From CAYQUO01 sp964420835 (lineage in GTDB: Bacteria; Chloroflexota; Anaerolineae; Anaerolineales; Anaerolineaceae), in contig CAYQUO010000004.1 in the NCBI GenBank assembly GCA_964420835.1, forward strand, positions 1 to 64,000: 64,000 bases of DNA, written 5' to 3'. A model generated the notes under the pieces. It saw only the letters and a list, made by a program, of their open reading frames with translations. It ran no database searches and had not been told where the DNA came from. Made by a program: the position numbers and the translations under genes. Every line of letters starts with the position of its first letter. Position 1 is the first letter of the stretch. Positions 34,089 to 41,898 of the stretch are shown piece after piece.

Positions 34089-35393
34089 CTATGCAGTCGC
34101 CTCCAACGCCTGGTCAATATCCCAAAGAATGTCTTCGATATCCTCCAGGCCAATGCTCAGGCGGATGAAGTCCGGCGTTACACCGGCACTGGCCTGCTGC
34201 TCCTCGTTCAGTTGGCTGTGGGTGGTGGTGGCTGGGTGAATGGCCAGGCTGCGGGCGTCACCCACATTGGCCAGGTGGCTGAACAGTTTGAGGTTTTCAA
34301 TGAATTTGCTGCCCGCAGCCGCCCCGCCCTTAACTCCAAACCCCATGATGGCACCCGGGCCCTTGGGCAGGTATTTTTTCGCTAGCGCATGGTGTGGGCT
34401 GCTTTCAAGCCCCGGGTAGGAGACCCAGGCCACCTGCGGGTGCTCCTCAAGGTGGCGTGCAACCGCTTCGGCATTCTGCACATGCCGTTCCATGCGCAGG
34501 CTGAGGGTTTCCAACCCCTGGAGGAACAGGAAGGAGTTAAACGGGGCCAGCGCCCCGCCGAAATCGCGCAGCACCTGCACCCGGGCCTTGGTGATGAAGG
34601 GTGCCATGCCGGCTTCCACCAGGTCGCTGTAAACCAGGCCGTGGTAACTTTCATCCGGTGTGTTGAAATTGGGAAAGCGCGGGTTGCCCTTCCACTGAAA
34701 ATTTCCGCCATCTACGATCACCCCACCGATGGATGTGCCATGCCCGCCGATGAACTTGGTGGCCGAATGGACAACGATGTTCGCCCCCCATTCGAAGGGA
34801 CGGCAAAGATAGGGGGTGGCAAAGGTGTTGTCTATCACCAGCGGGATGCCGAACTCGCGCCCGATGGCTGCCACTTCCTCGATATCGAGGACATTTATGC
34901 GCGGGTTGCCCAGGGTCTCACCGTAGAGGACCTTGGTGTTCGGCTTCACCGCCCGCCGAAAATTTTGCGGGTCCTGCGGGTCAACAAAGGTCACCTCGAT
35001 CCCCAGGCGCGGCAGGGAATAGGCGAACTGGTTGTAGGTTCCCCCGTAGAGCGTGGATGCGGAAACAATATGGTCGCCCTGCCCAACCAATGTGACAACA
35101 GCCTGAAACTGGGCTGCATGCCCGGAACTGGCAGCCAGTGCTCCCACGCCACCTTCCAGGTCGGCAACGCGCTGTTCAAATACATCACAGGTGGGGTTGC
35201 CAATGCGGGAATAGATGTTCCCCGCCTCCTTGAGGGCAAACAGGTTGGCGGCATGTTCCGTGTTCTTGAACACGTATGAAGTGGTCTGGTAGATGGGCAC
35301 AGCCCTCGAGAGGGTGGCGGAATCAGGCTGCTGCCCGGCGTGCAACTGGCGGGTGCTGAACCCAAAACGGTGTGCAGAATTGCCTGTGGTCAT
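34089..35393 (-). CDS. metY: O-acetylhomoserine sulfhydrylase
   Basis: A PLP enzyme that makes homocysteine directly from O-acetylhomoserine and sulfide. The 434-residue length is that of MetY, longer than cystathionine synthases. FSTRQLHAGQQPD, IYQTTSYVFKNTEHAANLF, RIGNPT and the PLP-lysine segment VHSATKFIGGHGTSIGG are family signatures, and RLSIGLEDIEDIL ends the C-domain. It lies 68 nt after metA on the same strand. Expression is probably controlled by the Met leader attenuator upstream of metA. Confidence 0.95.
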   Translation of the reverse strand: MTTGNSAHRFGFSTRQLHAGQQPDSATLSRAVPIYQTTSYVFKNTEHAANLFALKEAGNIYSRIGNPTCDVFEQRVADLEGGVGALAASSGHAAQFQAVVTLVGQGDHIVSASTLYGGTYNQFAYSLPRLGIEVTFVDPQDPQNFRRAVKPNTKVLYGETLGNPRINVLDIEEVAAIGREFGIPLVIDNTFATPYLCRPFEWGANIVVHSATKFIGGHGTSIGGVIVDGGNFQWKGNPRFPNFNTPDESYHGLVYSDLVEAGMAPFITKARVQVLRDFGGALAPFNSFLFLQGLETLSLRMERHVQNAEAVARHLEEHPQVAWVSYPGLESSPHHALAKKYLPKGPGAIMGFGVKGGAAAGSKFIENLKLFSHLANVGDARSLAIHPATTTHSQLNEEQQASAGVTPDFIRLSIGLEDIEDILWDIDQALEATA

Positions 35394-35461
35394 GTTGTGT
35401 TCTCCTTGGATCTGATTTGATCGATCGTCATTGACAATGGTTTGGACCCTGCCCGGGGTTT

Positions 35462-36406
35462 TTAATCCTCCAGGGGGGTGGGGCGGAAAACCTGAAATTT
35501 TTCCAGGTCATACGGAGTTTCCTGGTAAACATGGTAATTGATCCAGTTGGCAAAAAGCAGGTGCGCGTGCCCCCTCCAGCGAACCACGGGGGGTTTTTCC
35601 GGGTCATCATCCGGGTAGTAATTCACCGGCACCTCGATGGGCAGGTTGGCGGCCACATCCCGATCGTACTCTTTTTTCAACGTCAGCGGGTCGTATTCGG
35701 AATGTCCGGTCACAAAAACCTGCCGCCCGTCCGTGGTGGCAACAATGTACACCCCGGCCTGCTCCGATTCGACCAGGATCTTCAGTTGCGGCACCCGTTC
35801 AATATCTTCCCGCCGGATCTCGGTATGCCTGGAATGGGGCGCATAAATTACATCATCAAAACCCCTCAGCAGTTTCACGTTGCGCTCCAGCACCCGGTGG
35901 GGAAACACGCCGAACTGCTTCTTCGGCAGCGGGTATTTTGGAATGCCGAACTGGTGGTAAAGGGCCGCCTGTGCCCCCCAGCAAATGTAAAATAGTGAAA
36001 ACACATTCTTCAACCCCCAGTCCATGATCTCCTGGAGTTCCTCCCAGTAATCCACCTCCTCGAAGGCCATCTGTTCAACAGGCGCCCCGGTGATGATCAG
36101 CCCGTCGAATTTCCGGCTGCTGACCTGGTCGAACGTCCGGTAAAAATTGATCAGGTGTTCTTCGGGTGTGTTCCTGGCCTGGTGTGAACCCGTCCGCAGC
36201 AGGGTGGCCTCCACCTGCAGGGGGGTGTTGCCCAGCAGGCGCAGCAACTGGGTTTCGGTGGCGATCTTTGTCGGCATCAGGTTCAGAATGGCGATCTGCA
36301 GGGGGCGGATATCCTGGTGGATGGCGCGCTCCTCTCCCATGACGAAGATGTTCTCGTCCTTCAGGATCTGTTTGGCTGGCAGTTTGTCTGGTATCTTGAT
36401 CGGCAT
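35462..36406 (-). CDS. metA: Homoserine O-acyltransferase, predicted acetyl-CoA specific
   Basis: Activates homoserine at the start of methionine synthesis. The 314-residue MetA-fold protein keeps the catalytic residues Cys142 (FYICWGAQA), His235 and Glu237 (TGHSEYDP) at the same numbers as in E. coli MetA. Position 111 is Glu (GAPVE), the residue reported for acetyl-CoA-using MetA of Bacillus, where succinylating enzymes have Gly. This fits the neighbour MetY, which uses O-acetylhomoserine. The ATG follows AAGGAGAAGG. A 5' leader of about 230 nt carries a Met-rich ORF and a terminator. Confidence 0.93.
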   Translation of the reverse strand: MPIKIPDKLPAKQILKDENIFVMGEERAIHQDIRPLQIAILNLMPTKIATETQLLRLLGNTPLQVEATLLRTGSHQARNTPEEHLINFYRTFDQVSSRKFDGLIITGAPVEQMAFEEVDYWEELQEIMDWGLKNVFSLFYICWGAQAALYHQFGIPKYPLPKKQFGVFPHRVLERNVKLLRGFDDVIYAPHSRHTEIRREDIERVPQLKILVESEQAGVYIVATTDGRQVFVTGHSEYDPLTLKKEYDRDVAANLPIEVPVNYYPDDDPEKPPVVRWRGHAHLLFANWINYHVYQETPYDLEKFQVFRPTPLED

Positions 36407-36432
36407 AATGGTCCTTCTCCTTGGGTTAATTA

Positions 36433-36470
36433 CTTAAAAGAAACGGGCCGCCGGTTTCGGCAGCCCGTTT
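36433..36470 (-). terminator. Attenuator terminator before metA
   Basis: On the reverse strand AAACGGGCTGCCG pairs with CGGCGGCCCGTTT (13 bp with one G-U, loop AAAC), followed by CTTTTAAG. It lies 26 nt after the leader stop and about 30 nt before metA, so it must be read through for metA expression. Confidence 0.85.
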
Positions 36471-36495
36471 GATATCCATGAACAGGGAGGTGGGT

Positions 36496-36609
36496 TTACA
36501 CCTCGACCTTCTGGGCCGCCCCGGGTACATTTCCAGACATGTCCATAGACATCATCACATCCATGGAGTTCAGAAAGTCGAGAGGTTGGGCGGCTTTTAT
36601 TTTGGTCAT
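36496..36609 (-). CDS. Met-rich attenuator leader peptide of metA-metY
   Basis: A 37-codon ORF (ATG 36609-36607, TAA 36498-36496) that encodes MTKIKAAQPLDFLNS, then M-D-V-M-M-S-M-D-M, then SGNVPGAAQKVEV. Five of nine consecutive codons are Met. It follows a consensus promoter and precedes a terminator and metA. Codons 10-14 (reverse complement of 36571-36582) pair over 12 bp with codons near the stop (36502-36513), enclosing the Met codons. The adjacent octamer GGCGGCCC (36513-36520) can replace the 3' arm of the terminator. This predicts antitermination when ribosomes stall for lack of Met-tRNA. No strong Shine-Dalgarno is visible. Confidence 0.8.
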   Translation of the reverse strand: MTKIKAAQPLDFLNSMDVMMSMDMSGNVPGAAQKVEV

Positions 36610-36644
36610 GGTGGTTCAACTACCAAATGAGGGTTGGGAACAGT

Positions 36645-36673
36645 ATTATCTTCCTTCAGGGGGAGGTTGTCAA
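36645..36673 (-). promoter_or_regulatory. Promoter of the Met leader and metA-metY
   Basis: Reverse-strand perfect TTGACA (complement of 36668-36673), 17-nt spacer, GATAAT (complement of 36645-36650). The start is expected near 36638, about 30 nt before the leader ATG. Confidence 0.85.
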
Positions 36674-36806
36674 GGGTTTTTTGCTCTTTTTTCCTAATCC
36701 ACTTGGAGGTCGCGTTTCTTCCCGTCCGGCCAACCAAACCGGCGCATGAATTTTCCGGCCTGTGATATGATGGAATCTCGAAGTCCCTGTAAAACCGAAC
36801 ACTTGC

Positions 36807-38765
36807 ATGATACAGACCATTAATGAACCCGTAGCCTTCTTCCTTACCGTGATGGCCGTGATCCTCATCACGCCCATGTTGTCGGAATGGGCTCACCTGC
36901 CCGGGATCGTCGGCATCATCCTTGGCGGCATGCTGGTTGGGCCGCACGGTTTTCACCTGCTGGATATCGGCTCTCCGATCGAATTCCTGGCGGTGATCGG
37001 CCTTGTTTACCTGATGTTCAGCGCCGGGCTGGAGGTGGATATCCAGCAGTTCAACCGGGTGCGCGGCAGATCGTTCGTTTTCGGTTTATTCACCTTCCTG
37101 TTGCCGGCTGGGTTTGGCATCCTGCTTGGCCGGTTGCTGGGTTTGGGCTGGCTGGGTTCAGTGCTCCTTGGTTCGGCCTTCTCCTCCCACACCCTGATCG
37201 CCTTTCCGATCCTGGCACGTCTTGGGGTGATCCGAAATGAAGCGGTGGCTGTCACGGTCGGGGCCACGGTTATGACCGATATCGGAGCATTCATCGTTCT
37301 GGCTTTCGTCCTGGGTATGCAGCAGGGGAACTTAAACCCTGCCCATTTTCTTGTGCTGCTTTCCCTCCTTGCCCTGCTTGCATTCGTGATCCTGTACGGT
37401 CTGCCACGACTTGGAAAGGTTTTCTTCCGCAGGTTTCATGGCCGGGCGGCAGAATTCCAGTTCGTCCTCCTGGTCGTGCTGGTTGCCGCCCTGCTGGCGG
37501 AAAAAATCGGCGTCCACGAGGTTGTGGGTGCCTTTTTGGCCGGGCTGGCCATCAATACGACCCTGCCCCCAAGAAGCCCCGTCACCGGCCATATCCTGTT
37601 TATGGGGGAATCGTTCTTCATCCCCGTTTTCCTCATGTACAGCGGCATGATGACGGATCCGTCCGCTTTTATTGGCAGCGCAGAAACCATACTTGTCGCC
37701 CTGGGTGTCACACTGGTTGCCTATCTTTCCAAGTTCCTCGCCGCCCTAGTCACTGCCAGGATCTTTCATTATTCCCGGGATGAGTTTTTTACAGCGTTCG
37801 GCCTGTCGCATGCCCAGGCGGCCGTAACCATTCCAACCCTCGTCATCGGCCTCGAGGTGGGCTTGTTTTCCAGCACCTTGTTCAACGCCGCCATCCTGAT
37901 GATCCTCCTGACTTCCATCACCTCGCCCCTGATCGTCCAACACTTCGCAGGCAGGCTTTCCCGGTCTCAACCCCCGGAACATCTTTCTCCGCTCTTTAAA
38001 CGCGTGCTGGTCCCCTTGGTCAACCCACAGACCCAGGTGCACCTTCTGACACTTGCCAGCATTCTAACCAGGGCGCAAGAAGGCACGCTCCTGGCGTTAA
38101 ATGTCGCCCGGGATGTCAACGGCAAAGTGGTTGGGTTGGTGCAACAACAGGAACTGCTGGGAATGATGGGGGAAATTCTCAATGATCCGGAAGCCAATGT
38201 TCAACTCCTGCCCCGGGTCGACCGCTCCATCACCCGGGGCATCCTGCATGCCGCCATGGAGAATAATGCCACCCTGATCCTGATGGGTTGGCGTGGAAAG
38301 CCAACCGTTCGGGAAAGCGCCCTCGGAACAGTTCTGGATGATGTACTGCGCCACTCAACCATTCCGGTTCTTGCCGGGCGCCTAAGCATCCCCGTCAATG
38401 GCGTAAGCCGGGTGTTGCTGGTGGCACCCGCCAACAGTCTCACACCTTCAGGGATTCAAAGAGCGCTCGATATTGTATTGACCCTGACGAAGGCGATGAA
38501 TGTCCCCCTGCAAATCCTGGCGGACAAATTTTACCGGAACAGGTTTGTCGAGCTCGCTCCCCCGGAGAACGAAGGCCCAGGGATTGATATCCTTCCCCTC
38601 AAGGGGATGAGCCCCCGGGCCATTCTGCCATACGTGGACCTGAGCACCCTGACGATCGTTGCCAATACAATCCCCGGAAAACGTTTTCTTGCCGGTCTTG
38701 GCAACCTCCCCGAACACCTGGCTGCTGCCACCCCCGCCGACATCATGGTCCTGCACATCAATTAA
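36807..38765 (+). CDS. Cation:proton antiporter (CPA2) with universal-stress domains
   Basis: A 652-residue inner-membrane protein. Residues 1-390 hold about 12 hydrophobic segments of the CPA2 (KefB/NapA-like) exchanger fold, with GIILGGMLVGPHG, LMFSAGLEVD and the transport-site region HEVVGAFLAGLAIN. Residues about 405-650 are soluble and resemble two tandem universal stress protein domains (FKRVLVPLVNP, ATLILMGWRGKP, HSTIPVLAGRL), which may bind nucleotide and gate transport. The ion exchanged is not known. It is a single gene followed by a terminator. Confidence 0.9.
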   Translation: MIQTINEPVAFFLTVMAVILITPMLSEWAHLPGIVGIILGGMLVGPHGFHLLDIGSPIEFLAVIGLVYLMFSAGLEVDIQQFNRVRGRSFVFGLFTFLLPAGFGILLGRLLGLGWLGSVLLGSAFSSHTLIAFPILARLGVIRNEAVAVTVGATVMTDIGAFIVLAFVLGMQQGNLNPAHFLVLLSLLALLAFVILYGLPRLGKVFFRRFHGRAAEFQFVLLVVLVAALLAEKIGVHEVVGAFLAGLAINTTLPPRSPVTGHILFMGESFFIPVFLMYSGMMTDPSAFIGSAETILVALGVTLVAYLSKFLAALVTARIFHYSRDEFFTAFGLSHAQAAVTIPTLVIGLEVGLFSSTLFNAAILMILLTSITSPLIVQHFAGRLSRSQPPEHLSPLFKRVLVPLVNPQTQVHLLTLASILTRAQEGTLLALNVARDVNGKVVGLVQQQELLGMMGEILNDPEANVQLLPRVDRSITRGILHAAMENNATLILMGWRGKPTVRESALGTVLDDVLRHSTIPVLAGRLSIPVNGVSRVLLVAPANSLTPSGIQRALDIVLTLTKAMNVPLQILADKFYRNRFVELAPPENEGPGIDILPLKGMSPRAILPYVDLSTLTIVANTIPGKRFLAGLGNLPEHLAAATPADIMVLHIN

Positions 38766-38772
38766 TATCCCT

Positions 38773-38828
38773 GGCGGTCGAATGTGACCGCCCGTTGCAT
38801 GGCGGAAACCGGCAAACGGGCGGTTTTA
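38773..38828 (+). terminator. Two overlapping hairpins after the antiporter gene
   Basis: ACCGCCCGTT (38787-38796) pairs with AACGGGCGGT (38815-38824), followed by TTTAAT: a usable terminator. GGCGGTC (38773-38779) can instead pair with GACCGCC (38786-38792), which shares bases with the first arm, so the two structures exclude each other. Confidence 0.65.
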
Positions 38829-38879
38829 ATCCCTGGAGAGTGAAACCGTGCATTGGCACCCTGGAGATGGCTCCAGGCC

Positions 38880-39083
38880 CTATTCCTGTTCCACTACAAA
38901 GGTCAGCTTGGCATTAACCCTGTAACGCACCACCTTGTCATCCTCCACCAATGCCTGAATCCCATCAACATTAACCTGCCTGATCCCTCTGAGCGTGGCT
39001 GCAACATCGCTGACGGCGGCTTCGATCGCTTTCTCCACACTGGCGCCCTCGGCTATCACCTCGATCACCTTTGCTATGCTCAT
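38880..39083 (-). CDS. Dodecin family flavin-binding protein
   Basis: Dodecins form hollow dodecamers that store flavin or coenzyme A. The 67-residue protein has the family frame: MSIAKVIEVIAEG, the helix SVEKAIEAAVSDVAATLRGIR, VNVDGIQALVEDDKVVRYRVNAKLTFVVE. The Trp that normally stacks on flavin (before the VDGI segment) is replaced (QVNVDG), so ligand binding could differ. ATG 39083 follows GGAGGAACGC; an ATG 12 nt upstream lacks such a site. It is a single gene. Confidence 0.88.
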   Translation of the reverse strand: MSIAKVIEVIAEGASVEKAIEAAVSDVAATLRGIRQVNVDGIQALVEDDKVVRYRVNAKLTFVVEQE

Positions 39084-39204
39084 GCGTTCCTCCAATCTTG
39101 TTTTGTTGATTTCATTATAATCAGATCATCACTGGGATCCAATGACCCAACCCGGCTGGGATGTGCACAGTGCAGGCAGGGTGTTTTCCTTTCAGCAGGG
39201 GCGT

Positions 39205-39689
39205 TTAGAATGGTTTCCGTGGGAAAACGATCCATGTTTTGAATGATTCCATGCGGACCTCACCCGGGTTGTTCAGGGAATATTTACAGGTAACACCGCC
39301 GGTTTCATACCCCTTTTCTTGAATATAAGTCATCAGTTCTGCATAGGCCGCCTTCATTTTTAATATTCTCCGGTATGCTCGCAGAATCCGATCGAGCCTT
39401 CAGCGATGCTGTTGGACTGGATGTCGCCTTTTCCCTCGAGCATCCTCGAGGTTGGAAAGCCGATCTCGAGATCAAGGTTTTGCAATTCAAGGTTGTAATG
39501 GACCACAAACGGCATTCCTGCAGGCCGTTCGCCCAACTCTTCCAGGGAATGCATAATCCGTCCATACGTGGCACCGATCAACTGTGGCAGGTCCTGGAAG
39601 ATGGCATGGGTGCGCATGGACAGCACCGGTTGTTCGTCCTGTTTTGGAATTCCATATGGATGATTTATTTTTAATTCCTCCTGTCTCAT
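39205..39689 (-). pseudogene. GyrI-like effector-binding protein, split by a frameshift
   Basis: The first half (39689 to about 39361) reads MRQEELKINHPYGI, then RTHAIFQDLPQLIGATYGRI and NLDLEIGFP, the first repeat of a GyrI-like small-molecule-binding domain, and ends EHTGEY-stop. The second half continues at once in the next frame with KMKAAYAELMTYIQEKGYETGG and ends SFKTWIVFP, the expected second repeat. The junction is TATTAAAAATG; one extra T or A would restore a single protein of about 161 residues. It may be a true pseudogene, a sequencing error in a short A-run, or programmed slippage. Confidence 0.7.
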
Positions 39690-39821
39690 ATGTGTCTGAA
39701 CTGGTTCAGGTGCCAGGTTGGCATTCGTGACCTTGAAGGCATCCGTCCCCATATACCGGCTGCGATTCCCTCCAAATCCATGGGCTGAAAGCGTCAACGG
39801 CAAACACTTTGATCATCTGCA

Positions 39822-39851
39822 TTGACCGGAGCATTGTTTTAGGTGTAAGAT
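39822..39851 (+). promoter_or_regulatory. serC promoter
   Basis: TTGACC (39822-39827), 18-nt spacer, TAAGAT (39846-39851), 58 nt before the serC ATG. Confidence 0.65.
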
Positions 39852-39909
39852 ACACTGCGCAGATATCGATGCAACAATCGATCAAATCCATAAAGAGAAG
39901 GGTTAACTC

Positions 39910-41004
39910 ATGCCCCCTGTAAAACGCGTCCACAATTTTAACCCCGGTCCGTCGGTTCTGCCGGTTCCGGTACTGGAGACCGCCCGGGACGAAATGCTCG
40001 ATTACCATGGCAGCGGCATGTCCGTCATGGAAATGAGCCACCGCTCGAAGGAATTCGAGGAGATCATCCAAACTGCCGAAAATGACCTGCGCGAATTATT
40101 GGGAATACCGGCCAATTACAAGGTGCTTTTCCTCCAGGGAGGAGCCAGCCTGCAATTCGCCATGCTCCCCATGAATTTGCGGCCGACTGGTGCATCCGCC
40201 GATTACCTGGTAACCGGCTCCTGGAGCAAAACGGCTTTCCAGGAGTCGGCAAAACTTGGCGCAGTAAACATCGTTTTTAATGGAGAAGCGGATAAATTCA
40301 CCCAGCTTCCCGGTAACAGCCTGGCATATGATCCCGGGGCAGCCTTTGTTCAGTTTTGCCACAACGAGACCATTCACGGGGTGGAGTTCAGGACCGAACC
40401 GGTCATTCCAGAGGGTGTTCCGCTGGTTTGCGACATGTCATCCGACTTTCTGAGCCAGCCGGTGGATGTCGGCAAATATGCCCTGATCTTCGCCGGCGCA
40501 CAAAAGAACGCCGGTCCTGCCGGCGTTACCATCGTCATCATCCGCGAGGACATGCTGGCCAGGGTCCCGGAGAATCTCCCTGCCATGCTGGACTACAAGC
40601 TTCTGACCCAGAGCGCCTCCCTGCACAACACTCCGCCCTGCTACGCCATCTACATGGTTGGCCTGGTGCTGAAATGGCTGAAGGACTTGGGCGGCTTGAC
40701 CGCCATGCACAAGATCAACCTGGAAAAAGCCGGTTTGGTCTACAGCGCCATTGATTCCAGTGGCGGCTACTACCGCGGCCATGCATCTCGGGAGGCGCGC
40801 TCCATCATGAATATCCCCTTCCGGCTACCTTCCGAACAGTTGGAAGACCTCTTCGTCAGGGAGGCCAACAAGGCGGACCTGGTCGGCCTGAAAGGCCATC
40901 GCTCCGTGGGTGGTTTGCGGGCTTCAATCTACAACGCCCTGCCGGTAACATCAGCCAGGGCGCTGAGTGAATTTATGAAGGAATTTCAGAAAAAGAACGG
41001 CTGA
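39910..41004 (+). CDS. serC: Phosphoserine aminotransferase
   Basis: PLP enzyme converting 3-phosphohydroxypyruvate and glutamate to phosphoserine (serine synthesis; also the pyridoxal route). The 364-residue protein has NFNPGPSVLPVPVLE, SVMEMSHRSKEFEEI, FLQGGASLQFAM, the PLP-lysine segment FAGAQKNAGPAGVTIVI and GLKGHRSVGGLRASIYNA at the end. GAAGGG lies before the ATG. It is a single gene: no serA or serB is adjacent, and the next gene converges. Confidence 0.95.
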   Translation: MPPVKRVHNFNPGPSVLPVPVLETARDEMLDYHGSGMSVMEMSHRSKEFEEIIQTAENDLRELLGIPANYKVLFLQGGASLQFAMLPMNLRPTGASADYLVTGSWSKTAFQESAKLGAVNIVFNGEADKFTQLPGNSLAYDPGAAFVQFCHNETIHGVEFRTEPVIPEGVPLVCDMSSDFLSQPVDVGKYALIFAGAQKNAGPAGVTIVIIREDMLARVPENLPAMLDYKLLTQSASLHNTPPCYAIYMVGLVLKWLKDLGGLTAMHKINLEKAGLVYSAIDSSGGYYRGHASREARSIMNIPFRLPSEQLEDLFVREANKADLVGLKGHRSVGGLRASIYNALPVTSARALSEFMKEFQKKNG

Positions 41005-41030
41005 TGCCACTTCTTTCGAACTGGCAACCA

Positions 41031-41067
41031 ACAGTGCCGGCGGGTCAGTGTGCCTTGCCGGCACTGT
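41031..41067. terminator. Bidirectional hairpin between serC and the HAD gene
   Basis: ACAGTGCCGGC (41031-41041) pairs with GCCGGCACTGT (41057-41067), 11 bp, followed by TCCTTCG. The right arm lies inside the last codons of the converging HAD gene, so coding and termination signals overlap. Confidence 0.65.
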
Positions 41068-41767
41068 TCCTTCGTTCCAACCGGTGAATAAGGCCAGGTA
41101 GTTGAAGGATGTCTGGAAGTTCATAATAACGTTCCGCTGGCAGGCTGCCGTTGTGCACTTCGTGCGCCCAGGTGAGTTCATAGGGGACATACACCGCCTG
41201 GCCCCCGGCTTCGATCACGGGCAGGATATCCGATCTGAGGGAATTGCCCACCATCATGAAACGCTCCGGAACGATCCCGTGAAAATGAAAAAGGTCACGA
41301 TAACTTGCCACGGATTTTTCCCGCATGATCTCCACATGGGAAAAATACCCGGACAGGCCGGACTTTTCAACCTTTTGCTGCTGCTCCAGCAGGTCTCCCT
41401 TGGTGATAAGCATCAGTTTGTGGGTGGCCGAGAGTTCCGCCAGCAAGCCTTCAACACCCGGAAAACACTCCACCGGGTTGGCCAGCATCTCCCTCCCCAG
41501 GGTCAGCAACCTCCGGACCTCTCCCCCTTGGATCTTTTCATTGGTCAGTTCGATCGCCGCTTCGATCATGGAGAACATGAAACTTTTAATGCCGTATCCA
41601 TACCAGGCAACATTCTGAATCTCAACTTCACCCAGGCGTTGTCGCATCATTTCACGGTCTCCATACCCTTCCAGAATATCGAGGAACTCCTCGGCCTTCT
41701 GGCGGTAGTGGGTCTCATTCGTCCACAACGTGTCATCTGCGTCAAAAGCAATTGTTTGGAATTTCAT
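41045..41767 (-). CDS. HAD superfamily hydrolase
   Basis: A 240-residue phosphatase-like protein. Motif I is FDADDTLW (Asp9 nucleophile, Asp11 acid), motif II LMLITKGD, motif III Lys in the REKSVASY region, and motif IV MVGNSLRSDILPVIEAGG. An alpha-helical cap lies between motifs I and II (about 20-95). Substrates are probably small phosphorylated metabolites but cannot be predicted. It converges on serC, whose product phosphoserine would suit a phosphatase, but SerB motifs are not evident. No Shine-Dalgarno beyond AGGAGC is seen. Confidence 0.88.
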   Translation of the reverse strand: MKFQTIAFDADDTLWTNETHYRQKAEEFLDILEGYGDREMMRQRLGEVEIQNVAWYGYGIKSFMFSMIEAAIELTNEKIQGGEVRRLLTLGREMLANPVECFPGVEGLLAELSATHKLMLITKGDLLEQQQKVEKSGLSGYFSHVEIMREKSVASYRDLFHFHGIVPERFMMVGNSLRSDILPVIEAGGQAVYVPYELTWAHEVHNGSLPAERYYELPDILQLPGLIHRLERRNSAGKAH

Positions 41768-41898
41768 CGTTTCTGCTCCTGGAGTGATGGCTGTATTTTA
41801 ACCCAGGTTATTCCTCCGGATGGGGCCCCTGTTATAATCGCCCATCATGGCAAGTTCCTGCATGGTCTTGTGGCGCGAAAACGGCCTGGGGATGTGAG

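Noticed and set aside
36407..36700. SAM riboswitch or T-box upstream of metA
   Set aside because: No SAM-I kink-turn/core and no T-box GGTGG sequence is visible; the leader ORF with complementary segments explains the region better.
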